A stretch of DNA of 64,000 nt from Filobasidium wieringae (Eukaryota > Basidiomycota > Tremellomycetes > Filobasidiales > Filobasidiaceae). The DNA is taken from assembly GCA_001600055.1 (NCBI GenBank), contig BCIV01000008.1:868001-932000 (forward strand), in the 5' to 3' direction. The notes beneath the pieces are model-generated. The model was not told the DNA's origin. It searched no databases and worked only from the letters and a program-made list of their open reading frames with translations. Positions 1 to 11,204 of this stretch are shown here, one piece after another (position 1 is the stretch's first letter; every line of letters starts with the position of its first letter). The position numbers were made by a program, and so were the translations under genes.

Positions 1-706
1 CGCATAACTCACGGATGATTATATGTTTTCATATCGATCGTCGTTGCAAAAGGTGGTCATGTTTCAGGACTCGGGACGTCTTTGGCTTGAAAAGACAGAA
101 AGCCCGGATCGACCGGATCGGAGGTTTATCGCTAGTTCGCCATAATGATGCCATTCCCGATAGTCCTTTCGCTACGGAAAGAATCCTTTGCTTGGTTTTG
201 TTTTGGGAAAACTCCTTTTTCGGACTTTTCAGATGTTGAAGGAGGATATCAGAAGTCAAGAACGTGTGAAGCTGATAAGAAGCGCCAGGTATGTGCCTCT
301 CGTACCAAGTAGAGTTGGAACAGTCAGAACAACTGCAGACGATTCGCAAAGACCATGAACCATGAAACGTGTCCAATCGCCAGCCGAACCGCGTTCTGAA
401 ACGGATGACGAATCCTTATCCGTGTAGAACGTGCATGAACCACCCGCTTTTAGCCTTCCTTTCCCAATCCCAAAGGAGTCGATTGTTTGTCGATCATCAT
501 GAAAGGGATTGTCAGCCTCAGCTCAGCTTCATTCAACATACCTTCCCTGCTTGATACTTGATATATGTGGCTTATATACCTCGACATCGCCTCTGTCTCG
601 ATAATAGACCACTCTCCTAGCCATACCCAACTTCTGAGAAGCACTACGGCTCATTTTTATCAAACCTTACCCCTTTCCGATCACCTACACTGGGACAAAG
701 TCGACG
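1..706. other. Left-edge intergenic stretch, no supported gene
   Basis: Short open frames occur on both strands (15-644) but none continues through plausible splice sites or resembles a known family. The last 150 bases before 707 are pyrimidine-rich with a few C/T tracts and probably hold the promoter and leader of the DUF6699-like gene that starts at 707. A gene whose body lies to the left of the window cannot be excluded. Confidence 0.4.
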
Positions 707-2492
707 ATGACTTCTAACCCAACAATCATCCACGGTCACGATGGCTATCGAGATCCCGCAATCGTCATCGGTAAGTCCTAAGTCCTCGACCCGTTCATGC
801 GATATCAAGCTCGATATTGATGAACGGGATCTGATCGCGTTTCATAGGACCGTTCAAACCTTCGTAAGTCTCTCCCTTTCAACTAGGCGCCACACATGCC
901 ACACACTGGTAATTGTATGAGGTGGCGGGTGGAACTGATATCGATCGATCGGACAGTCGACCGGGATATGGACCGGTCTTATCTTACCTACAGGCTGCGC
1001 AATTGACAGATCCTTTGGTCATTCACCGTAAGTAATTGCATGACGGGTCGACTCGAACGGAACGCCTGATCTGCTCTTCTCTTGTCGTCCCCCATTGTTT
1101 GTCCTGTATGGATACTTTCCCTTGAATCGAATGGGAATCGTCCACACCTCTCCTCCTCTCATCTCCTCCCACTGGGTATTCTGAACGACCATTCAGCCTT
1201 ACTTAACTTGAAAGGATGGGATAGCAAACCCTACGCCAAGGTCCGTGCCCACTTCACCTTACTCAACTTTTCCCAAATACTTACGAACAACTCACTCCCG
1301 AACGCTCTTATAGTACTTGGCTTATAATATAACCGAACACCCCCAATTCGCAGCCATCTGGGTCGATTACGACGATACGGAGACGGAATGTAAGCCTTTC
1401 CTACCTTCCACGATGAACAAGGCCGTTTGCTTCTCCACTCGTGTTACCCTGTAACTGAACGTGATGGATTTTCCCAATAGGGATTAAAGAACGTGGTCAA
1501 CCCGCAACCTCACCGATAGTGGAAGAACTCAACCTAGGGAACGTGGAGACGGGTTGGTGTGTCCGGTACGCCTCTTCTGATCTTCCAAGTGGATGAGAAA
1601 AGAATCAGATCTGAGATGATTCTCTCTTCCCCCCCCCCCCTGCCCGTTTTTTTTCGGAACGATAGGGTGAGGAATAGAATGGGGATCACTTGTGAAGACG
1701 TCTTGTTCGCCATCTTTGATTTCTTCGCTTCACCGTGAGCTATTCCCTTGAGGGTTTCTGGATGTTCTCTGGGATGACGATACTGAATGGGAGATCACTT
1801 TTGAGGGCAGGCTTTATGTTGATGAATTGGGGGAAATGCATCCTCGTGCAGTTAGGATGTAGGTCTTTTTTCTTTCTCATCCGTTTACGCCTGAAAATGC
1901 TGAGTGTAGGTGTCAACCGTTATTTCGGGATGAATAGTATGGAGCAACAATTGTAAGCACCACCCCGCCCGTTCGTCCCTGGGGCACGCATCTGATCTGA
2001 TCCTCGACTCGTTTAGTTTCGAGAAACGAAGGTTAGGGTTCTTCGACGGAGGGTTGGAGGGGTACCGGAAAGTACGTCCGTCATCTCGACTTCTCTTTTG
2101 TGATGTTGATCGTCTGAATCGCAACTGATGGACGAGATCGAAACCTAGTCGGACGCGTTGTTAGGGAAAGTCTATTTCAATGGGTAAGCTTTCCTTCCTG
2201 CTTGTTCTCTGTCTCAGGAAGGATCATCCGGGCTGATCAACCTTGCACCGATCTATAGGATATATAACGGTAAGACCCTCGTAATCCTTCTCTCTACTTC
2301 GCCTGTGGAACTGAAACATCCACCCCCTGTGATGGTATAGACGAATACGCCCGACAAGTACTGAAGAAGAAATACAACTACAACGCCTCGAACCTCCTAT
2401 TACTAGAATTAGGTGAGTCGGCAAATCGTATCCGGAGAGAAACCGTCCGTGTGGGCTGACACATGGCGGCCCGGTTGACAGGGACTTGTTGA
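707..2492 (+). CDS. DUF6699 domain protein, about ten short exons
   Basis: Function unknown. Splicing by GT/AG sites and phase gives a continuous protein of roughly 220-240 residues: exons near 707-770, 848-863, 956-1026, 1197-1239, 1320-1389, 1481-1565, about 1665-1736, 1813-1857, 1909-1936, 2017-2070, 2145-2177, 2260-2271, 2341-2429 and 2482-2492. The order of motifs fits the basidiomycete DUF6699 domain: an HPLLN segment with a WD pair near the start, QPATSP followed by a hydrophobic strand and a W-x-V-x-V strand, then T-x-EDVL-x-x-IFDFF, and a leucine-rich last strand (NLLLLEL). The ATG at 707 is the first in frame. The exon around 1813 was chosen because it alone keeps phase on both sides. 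The family call rests on remembered pattern; exon borders around 1740-2340 are less certain. Confidence 0.62.
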
Positions 2493-4145
2493 GGGTGGCG
2501 AAAGTTTGCGCGCGTCTCGGGATGAGAATGATGATGAGACTGTTCGGCGGGATGGAATTAGATGCGTAGTATGGGACTGGGAAGTTTGTACAGATGAGTG
2601 ATGGTTGTAATTTGATATCGAGTTGTTCTTTGACCTGTCGTTGGGTGCAATAAGCTTGTTAGGTGCTACTCGAGCGTTAGGTTTGGATCTTGGTCATGTG
2701 CGACCGAAAGCATAGTGGTATACCTGTTTCTACAGACTGTTCCAGTGCGAAAAAGGATGGTCCTAGAAAGGTGGAGCGGACATCATATAATGATCGACCG
2801 AGGTTACTAGCTTAGACCCAGACGATATACAACCTGAAACGAGTGATCTGCTGAACGCTTTTGGCTTGCTGCCTCCTTCGCCCAATAGAGAGGGTACCGC
2901 ATCGTCTACCGAGCGTTCTTGAGTGAACGGATAGAAAAATAGTCCTGGATGGCAATGGCGAGGAACGGTGATGAGGGGGAACCGTACATAGGACAGAGAT
3001 CAACAGCAATCGCGAGAAACGGCGGCAAGCGCATCTACTTACTTGAATACACTGGCGGAGAAGTAAAGAAGATTACAGCATCATGACTTTTGGGTCGATA
3101 CAAGTAACGATCAACCACTGACTAAGAACACGCTATTACTCAGACAGCCCGTTCGCATCACTGACACGGCGGAGGATTTCCTGTTTTTGCCTTAGCGAGC
3201 GTCACACCGTAGGGCTAAAGACGGGATCCCAGTGACCGGAACTAAGGTCAAATGGCCTAACGATGTACCGTGATGTTTGAAGCCTTTTGTATAGCTTGGC
3301 ATTTTCTGCAGCTAGCTGTTGCCGCGAGGTCAGCTTTTTACCCCTTTTTTCTTTTGTTCCACGTAGACTCGTACTTGAGCTCCCTTCTCCTCTTTCTCCT
3401 TGCGCTCCCGAGCCTTCTGCTCCTCTTGCGATATTTTTCATTCAGTTTGATACGCTACGTTGCTGATCGTTACGCTTGCTGATCTTGGCGCTCGGACGAA
3501 ACGAATTAAACAAGAAGGATGTTCCGCCCGAAACTGGGTAAACCAGGTAAACTGACTTCCTCGATACGTTCAAGAATGCTGTAGGTTGACGATGATGAGT
3601 TTCAAGGCGCGCAAAGGTTTTTAAGAGTGCTTACCGGGAAAAGAGAGCTTAGTTTTGGAATGAACATTCACCTGGCGGAAGCTGAAGAGGTAAGCAGTGG
3701 GAAGTCAAGAATCTCATGACGTCGATGACGACAGCAGTCTTATAAAGCACTGACACCTTCGAACGCCCCTAGGACCGTGTGTGTTTGCCGTTCTCTCTCA
3801 CAAACCCTCCTAACGGATTGCTCGAATAGGGCGTGTCGAAACATGCCGATTACACCGAAACAGTACACAATCGGCAAGTGGAGTTGGAAAGACATATATG
3901 GGGGTGCTCGGGTTACTAGTGGAAGAATGACACCTTGATGCTCCCAGATCACATGGATTGGTGGAATCCTGCCCGGTCGATGCTGATTTTGCCACCTAAA
4001 AATGGAACTAGTAGCCGATCACAAGACCGGGGGGAATCGTAATCATGCCATAACTTCTATATATCAAAACCTATCACTCATCTACAAATTGAACCATGCA
4101 ACGAAACTTCTCCTTTCAAACTTCGATAGGTTTGCCTCTGATCGC
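2493..4145. other. 1.65-kb intergenic stretch, no gene seen
   Basis: This separates the DUF6699-like gene from the 3' end of GPD1 (tail to tail). Only short open frames are present (largest about 80 codons, 3202-3441 minus and 3270-3482 plus, overlapping each other). None joins across plausible introns or matches a family I know. There are no repeats, hairpins or RNA gene signatures that I can support. Confidence 0.4.
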
Positions 4146-5867
4146 CTAAAGCCCGTTAACGATTGATTCGACGTCCTTACCCTCGAATGAGATCTGGTAG
4201 ACGGATTCGAACAATGGGTACCCATCGATCCTGTTCTTGGACTTTAAGAAATTGTGTACTTCTTGAGCGGTGTAGATTCCTTGCAATTCTACGATAAACG
4301 AAGCGAGTCATTAGCGGAATGCAGACAGAGAGGTAAACGAGCGCGCTTACTTTGACCGTTCAGCATGCTCTTTTCTAACTCGTCGAAAGGCTGTCCTCAA
4401 AACGCGTTAGTCTTAGTTCCATTTACTATACCATCACAAGACGACCCACCTTTCCCTCTTTCACAAAGGCCTCGGCGACCTTCCTGTTCCTCCCTCCCAA
4501 ACAGCTGGTGATCAAGTCCGCTACTCCAGCGCTCTCTTGCAAGAACGTCTCTCCCTTGACATCAGCGAAGAATTCTTGCCCAAAGTTCTTCATTTCCACC
4601 AATCCGTTACGCATGATGGCGGCTAAGCAATAAGACGTGGCAGAAAAAGGTCAGCCGTATGGCATTGGGCGACCATTGTGGAGATGAAATCAGTATATAC
4701 CTTTGGCGTTATCACCCCATTCAAGTCCGTCCATGAACCCAGCAGCCACAGCAACGATGTCTACACAGCCAACAAAATCACATCAGCCCCGCTCTCCTGC
4801 TACTCTCAAAGCGCTGTTCTTACTCTTTAATGCTCCGCACAGAGAAACACCGGCAACATCATCAATCAGGTTCACTCGGAATTTACTCGTCTCTACAACC
4901 CGGAAAAACGGAAATCAGATCAGCTGAACAAACCTATGAGTAAGAAAAAATAATGAGTAAGACGTACGGAATAAAGTCTTCCACATGTCACCATCTTCCT
5001 TCCTTCGGTACCCAATAGTAGTTTCCGAGAATTTCTCCGCAGCGACTAAAATCGATCAAGTGACATAGGACCAAAAGTCACGAGCGTCAATCGCAAGAAA
5101 ACAAGTGTGAAACAAGAGAGTGAGCGGACTGACCTTCGTTAGCAATGTTAGCTCCGCTTAGACTGGAACAACTGATTCCGAGTTCCTTTTCGATGACATC
5201 CGCAAAGATGTTGATCTCCGTTTCTTTCACTTCGACACCCTGTTGTTCGTTATCAAGCAGATTAGTTAGAGACTCGAAAATTGCACGAAAAATCGCTGAT
5301 GCTTGCCTTGATCAAAGTGATTCCTTTCGTTCCAGGCTTGATGTGTCCTTTTAACTGCTCCAAAGTCTTTCCCAAGACTGACATTCACAAGAGACTCGAG
5401 TTCGATTATCAACTAGTTGGTCCAGGAGCACTATAGGCACTTACATTGGTGTGGCAAGACAAAGATCAAAGCGGTAGCGTTCTCGATGGATTTAAGAACG
5501 TCTGGTACGGCCTCTACAACCTCTGGCAAAGCGATCCCAGGCAAACTAAGACCAAATCCCGGATCAGACGAATCCTTTCGTATGTGAATTTGTCTCTTTT
5601 TTACTCACTATTTGACATTCTCATGCTCCTTGTTGATCACCTCGGTCAACTTCTTGCCACCCTCAAGCTCCTCCTCAAACACCCACATGGGGAGACGTTG
5701 CTCGAATTTGTCCGGGTTAGCCATGATGTTCTTTCCTGCAATCTTGGCGATCGCCGATCCCCTATGAGACATGCAAATTACTCAGAATGAGCAAAGGTTA
5801 GGATCGACGTAACAGGGACAGCGTACCAGTTACCGCTTCCTACGATAGCGACGCTTTCTTTAGCCAT
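4146..5867 (-). CDS. GPD1: NAD-dependent glycerol-3-phosphate dehydrogenase
   Basis: Reduces dihydroxyacetone phosphate to glycerol 3-phosphate with NADH, feeding glycerol (osmolyte) and phospholipid synthesis and regenerating cytosolic NAD+. The spliced protein of about 350 residues begins [17 protein letters not shown], which is the Rossmann GxGxxG nucleotide-binding loop. It continues through the MWVFEEE and FVLPHQ segments, the GANIANEVA loop, an IKG segment with the active-site lysine, and the [19 protein letters not shown] region, and ends SIVNGL. Length and motif order match yeast Gpd1/Gpd2 without the N-terminal peroxisomal extension. Eight or so short introns are visible, the first splitting the NW-G motif. 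The ATG at 5867 is immediately before the nucleotide-binding loop, so the start is secure. It lies 398 bp downstream of the PGK1 stop side and on the same strand; the promoter carries repeated AGTAGGT elements (5950-6040). Confidence 0.95.
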
Positions 5868-5939
5868 GTTTGAGGTTAATGATGAGTGGTGAAATGCACG
5901 AAGGGGGAATGAAGTGCGATGAAGCGGGAAACGAGGTAG

Positions 5940-6040
5940 TGATCTGAGTGATAGTATGGTGGAGTAGGTGGTGATAGGTAGGGAGATATCGAGTAGGTGG
6001 TGGCGTAGCTAGGTAGTCGGTAGAGTAGGTCGAGTATCTA
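5940..6040 (-). promoter_or_regulatory. Repeated AGTAGGT/ACCTACT elements upstream of GPD1
   Basis: Between 75 and 170 bases upstream of the GPD1 ATG the plus strand has GGAGTAGGTGGTGAT, GAGTAGGTGGTGGC and GAGTAGGTCGAGTA, that is three AGTAGGT cores (coding-strand ACCTACT) in a pyrimidine-rich coding strand. The 13-base string AGTAGGTCGAGTA (6024-6036) recurs upstream of the alanine transaminase gene at 36561-36573. CT-rich promoters are usual for strongly expressed basidiomycete genes; a specific factor is not known to me. Confidence 0.35.
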
Positions 6041-6265
6041 TCTGTGTCCTTGTATTTCGCTGGCTGCGACGATGACGAAGGGGTTTACGAATCGCTCATC
6101 GATCTCCAACATTTCTTCTAACCGAGAATATGGGGCACAACCGCTCTTATCTATCGCGTTCACACACGGACATGAAACGTCACCGTGTCCACGACCAGCC
6201 AGGTATTCATCTATCTCGTCTAGCGAATGTGATACGCCCAATCGATCCTACTGATAGTACAAGAC

Positions 6266-8092
6266 TCAAGCAGACTTCTCAGACAAACCAGCAACACCGG
6301 GCAAGTTCTTCCCCTCCAAAAGCTCCAAACTGGCTCCACCTCCGGTAGAAACGTGAGCGAGCTTGTCCTCGGCGTTTTGCTGAGCGACCAAGGTGGCGGT
6401 ATCTCCTCCTCCGACGATGACGGTAGCTCCGTTCTTCTGAGCCTCGATACAAGCGTCCAAGAGGGACAAGGATCCTCCAGCAAAGTTGGAGAACTCGAAT
6501 ACTCCAGCAGGTCCGTTCCAGAGGATGGTCTTGCTCTCCAAAACGGCATCCTTGAACAACTTTCGGGACTCTTCACCACAGTCCAATCCCTGCCAGTCGG
6601 CCTTGATTCCCTCAGCATCGGTGGCGGTACCACGCTCAGAGTCGTTGGAGAAGTCCTTGGCGGTGATGTAGTCTGCGTCATGAGTACAGGTCAGGATCTC
6701 GTGTTTCGCACCCATGGCACAAGACGAAACTTACCGGTAGGGCTAGCAAAAGGATTAACATAGCAACGCGCAGTACATCAGCATACCATTTCCTTTCCCA
6801 CAGGTAACCGCGACCCAAAGCTTTACTCACAAGACCAACTTGACGTTGTGCTTCTTGGCCTTCTCGACCAATCCCTGAACCTTCTCAGCTCCGTCCTTGT
6901 CGAACAAGGATTTACCAATCTCGACTCCCTCGCAGATCTTCTTGAAAGTGAAGGACATTCCTCCGGCAATGATGAGGGTGTCGACCTTTTGTAATAGATG
7001 TTAATAAACAAGGGGGAGTGTGTACACGATTAAGCGGAAGAAGTTACCTTCTCAATCAAGTTATCGATCAATTGGATCTTGTCAGAGACCTGCACAATCG
7101 TCATCCGAGATCAGTCCCTCTTGATTTCCCAATCACCCATCCCCTTCAAACAGCGCACTCACCTTGGCTCCTCCCAAGATAGCCAAGAAAGGCCTCTCAG
7201 GCTTCTCAAGAGCCTTGGCAAAGAACTCCAACTCCTTCTTCATCAAGAATCCTGCGGCCCTCTTGGGGAGATCAACACCGACCATGGAAGAGTGAGCTCG
7301 GTGGGCGGTTCCGAAAGCGTCGTTGATGTAGATTGTTCCGAGCTTGGTTAGGGATGCTCGGAAAGCGTCTACTTCGGATTTCTCAGCTGTTCTCATCGAA
7401 GAATCAGTCGTGAAGATCCTGCTTTCGTACTCATACAAGGTAAACAGGAGGCAAGACTTACCCTTGACTTTCTTTCCCTCGGAATCCTTGGAGCTACCCT
7501 CCTCAGCAGCGTGGAACCTTAAGTTCTCCAACAAGAAGATCTCTCCGTCCTTGCTGTCCTTGACCTTCTGCTCGACCTCGGAACCGACACAGTCAGGGAG
7601 GAAAGTGACGGGCTTGGAGAGGAGTTCGGACAGCTTGTCGGCCTGTATTCGGAACGCAGGTAGACAGATGAGCGAGTTGTCTGGGAGATTTTAGCATACT
7701 AGATAACGTACGACAGGCTTCAAGCTGTACTTCTCAACCTTGTGACCGTCAGGTCGTCCGAGGTGGGACATGAGAACGATGGAAGCGGCACCTGTAATTG
7801 TGCGATATTTGCGTTAGTTTCATTTCGGGTTTGAGATTAGGGATGAGCGGAATGTACCTTGGTCGATGGCATACTTGATGGTGGGCAGAGCAGCAACGAT
7901 TCGCTACGACATAAAAGAGTATCATCTCAGTACTATATCATAAGTAGATTACCCTTCCTTCCGCATACGCACGGCAGGGTTGGTGATCTCGTTGGTCTTC
8001 TTGTCCTGAGGAACGTTAAAGTCGACTCGGATAAGGACCTTCTCTCCCTTGAGGGAGACGTCAGTGATAGTGAGCTTGCTAGAGAGAGACAT
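6266..8092 (-). CDS. PGK1: Phosphoglycerate kinase
   Basis: Catalyses the ATP-forming step of glycolysis, 1,3-bisphosphoglycerate + ADP to 3-phosphoglycerate + ATP, in the cytosol. The spliced protein of about 417 residues begins [16 protein letters not shown], followed by [10 protein letters not shown] (the conserved N-terminal strand and loop), [44 protein letters not shown] segment, the FGRGYLWE-like region, and a C-terminal domain with [19 protein letters not shown] and [17 protein letters not shown] (the nucleotide-binding end), ending LSEKSA. This is full length for the family. Several introns of 50-100 nt are present. The ATG at 8092 gives the canonical N terminus. Long open frames on the opposite strand (for example 6353-6763) are shadows of its biased codon use. 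Confidence 0.96.
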
Positions 8093-8399
8093 TTTGTAGA
8101 TTCTACGTATGTGGTATATGGATCTGATCAACGTAGCGGTGCAGAAGGAGGTTGTCGAGGTGATGATATCACCATTCACCCGTACTCGATGATTGGGGAA
8201 CGTGCAGCGACAACACTCTCGCGGACATGCCATGTTTCCAAAATACGTCCGCCAGCTATCTTTCACCTCATGTCCGCTTGTCTGCATGGCTTGGCATGGA
8301 GCAACGAATCATAGCTATGCGATACAGTCATGATGACAGTCAACCGTTTCATTTACCTGGTATGTACAACAAAAGATGGCTTGTGACTCGTCCTGTTCT

Positions 8400-10909
8400 T
8401 CATCCTCTCCTCCCTCCGCCTCCCATACTAAGTACGACCTTCTTCCGACCCTTCTTTCCTCCCACTTTAACGCCTCCCGCGGCTTCATCAGCACCTCCGA
8501 CAGCTCCATTCCCATTCCGAGCAGCTGCAGCACTCTCCTCAAAGTTCATCCATGCTCGAGCCATCTCATCATCTAATTCTGGATCCCGTCTAGGGCGAGA
8601 ACCAGGAGGTGCGTGCAGAGCGGAAGCAAACGACCGCTCGTTATGTGGTGATCCCCATATCCCGGTAGAGTTTGAAGGGGAAGACGACGGTCTTGGAGAT
8701 GTTCCCAGCGCTGTGGCATTGTTATTCGCGTCCCTAGCTTCCATATGGGCGATCAAGCTAGCAGTAGTAGGCGATACACCGGAAGGATGTGATCGAGGCT
8801 CATCGTTCGACCTCTCGAGAGCCCACATGAAATCCTCATCCCCAGCATTGGCCTCCTTTCCACCAAACTGTAATCCGATCGGCAATCGTTCCCTCTCCTG
8901 AGCTTCCCATTTGACTTTCGCTCTGTCTTCCTTCTTGGCTTTCTCCCGCTTCCGCTCTCTCCTACGTTTAAGAGGGACTTCGAAATTTGACACCGCTTCC
9001 TTGCCCAAAGTATCTTCCAAATCGGCTTCGACGAAAATGACATCCGTCCCTAGTGGTAAATGAGCGAGATACTTGCACCTCCTTCTAAGCTCTTCGTTCA
9101 TTGTACCCTCGTCAGCCGACTCGGGTTTGAGCCGGATGATATCGGGGAAAGCGTTGTACGTTTTGTAGTGCGCTAGAAGGATCTTGATGTCCAATGGCGA
9201 GAGGTAGACGTTCGAACCGTCCTGGGCTTGATAGTAATAATAAGCTGGATCTTCGGGGGTGAAGAAGCTTTGAGTCGATGCCACAGCCGGACGTCTTTTG
9301 TTCGGTTTGTTCACGGTCGATGTCGAACTGCTTGCCAAGGCTGGAGCAGCTGACGTTGATGGGGCGGCAATCGTGTTTCCGGAAGACATCACGAAGGCAG
9401 CCGCGTTAGCACTCAACGAGCTAGTCGAAGCGGGCAGTACCGCTTCACTCTCAACCTCGACAAGTTGTTCCATCCCTTGACTAAAGACGTCGACTTCCCC
9501 TTCATCCTGCTCCCGCTTCCTCTCCAACTCCCTTTTCTCCCTCGCTTCTCGTTCGTCCTTCCGTTTCTCCCACTTGTCGAGTACGTCTACAACCCCTTCC
9601 CTAGCCTCCTTTTCCATCCGTCTGAATAATGGAGTATCCAACTCAGCTTTGGCTTTTTCAATCTCCTCTCTGACCTTGTTGATCGCAGCGTCGACAAAAC
9701 TGATCCCCAGTTCGTCTCCTTTCAAATTATTCCTCTCCTGCCTCAGCTCTTCCAATTCCCTCGAAAGTTCACGCAACATGTAGTCGCTAGTTGCGAGCAT
9801 GAACTTAGAGAATGACATGACGTGCGGGATGAAATGCCAGGGAGCTTGATTGAGTGGAGCTATTTCAGAAGGCCATGTGGGTGAACGAGGGAGGGCAAGG
9901 GTGGTCATCTGAGGCCGTTGTATCAATCGTAATTCGATCGTCTTGCCGGTAGTCGAAGAATCATGATCCCCGTTAATATTCGAGTCGATGCTGGCATGAC
10001 GCGAATCGAGTGAGAGCGACTGAGAGTCCTGGTCCTTGCCGTTCCACCATTTGACGCTCTTCAAGAGGAACTCCTGGATGGTTTCCCCACAGATCGGGCA
10101 TTTGGCGGATTTAGGGACGTCCGATAAAGTAAAGTAATGTATGATGCAAGGGAAACAGAAAATCTAAACAACAACGTATGCTTAGCATAACAATTTAGAT
10201 TGATGAAGCTCGGCATCCAGACTCACGTGTCCACATTTCGTCATTCGTCCAGCCACAGGCTTTCCTAAACAAATAGGACATTTGAATGCTTCCTTCTCTC
10301 CTTCTTTCAAGCCGAAATCGTCGTCGTGAGTATGCTGGTCGGTATCAGAGTTTGTACGGTCGGAGCGGCCTTGAGCGACTGAAAGCAAAGAGTAGGTCGG
10401 AACGATTACTTGTAGGATTTGAGGGAATGGGAAGATGCTATGACATAAGGGGACAGTCAACATGCGTGTCGAAGAAGCTGCTTCCGTGAAGACTGACAGA
10501 TCGGGGTCGGCGAAATGAGCGGTATAGTTCCCGGTTGGCTTCATGACGAATCTGAATTGGGCGTTCACGTATTCTGTCCGATTGAATCCCAATCAGCGAA
10601 ATATCTCCCAGCTAATCATCTCAAGGTCCTGAACTCACTCTCTTTGTTGAAAGAGTTCCTGATACCTCGGCTACGCCTGGGCACGGGGGGAGGTGCCATC
10701 CCACTCCCGACAACCACTCTAGGTGGCATCCTCAACCCCAACAAGTGATTGAGATTCCCGTTGTCCGTCGATTTCCTGGAAGTCGAAGGCGTATCTCGGG
10801 TTCCAGGAGCATTGGCAGGAGAGGAAGAGACCCCGTAGATCGGACCGTCTTCTTCGTCATATTGAGCAAGACGGTTGGCAAGGGTACGTCGTGGAGTTCG
10901 TGGAGGCAT
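8400..10909 (-). CDS. MAG2: RING-type E3 ubiquitin ligase, RNF10/Mag2 family
   Basis: RNF10 and yeast Mag2 ubiquitinate 40S ribosomal proteins (uS3/uS5) in ribosome quality control. The first exon (10909 to about 10640) encodes a Pro/Arg-rich N terminus. It is followed by the family signature YVNAQFRFVMKP with the AHFADPD motif, then a C3HC4 RING: CPIC at 10270 region, KCGH split by an intron, then FCFPC and KCPIC at 10070-10150. A long acidic and coiled middle follows with the second RNF10 signature (YYYYQAQDGSNVYLSPLDIK, then RRRCKYLAHLPLGT), a basic RRRERKREKAKK tract and a low-complexity tail ending GGGGRRG. Total about 720 residues, normal for the family. The ATG at 10909 is the first in frame. 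Family assignment is firm; the substrate is inferred from homologues. Confidence 0.88.
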
Positions 10910-11204
10910 TGTTTCGGATCGCTGTTTCGTGGGTATTGATTTTTATTATGCAGGTCGTATCAGGGACTCCAGTCAAGGAGTCCTTGTTGCTCTGTATCAG
11001 GTAGTGTGGGCCAGAGGACTGGGCTGCTAGTGATGCAGATCTGTAACCTGCCTGTTCCCGTTTGCGTGTGCGCTTGTGGGTTGTGGCGATCGATAATACG
11101 CGCATGAATCGTCATCGCAGACACGTTCTAATTCTAAGCGTGATCCAGGCCGGGCACAATCGTTATATCCTAGCTATTTTACTTCTACACATTCATCCAC
11201 TCAT

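Noticed and set aside
3202..3482. Small overlapping frames in the 2.5-4.1 kb gap
   Set aside because: Opposite-strand frames overlap each other and neither has homology or splice signals.
6353..6763. Long plus-strand open frame (136 codons) opposite PGK1
   Set aside because: It is the mirror of strongly biased PGK1 codons. No start context, splice signal or family resemblance.
8227..8901. 224-codon plus-strand frame opposite the RNF10-like gene
   Set aside because: It overlaps a recognised coding exon on the other strand and is low in complexity.
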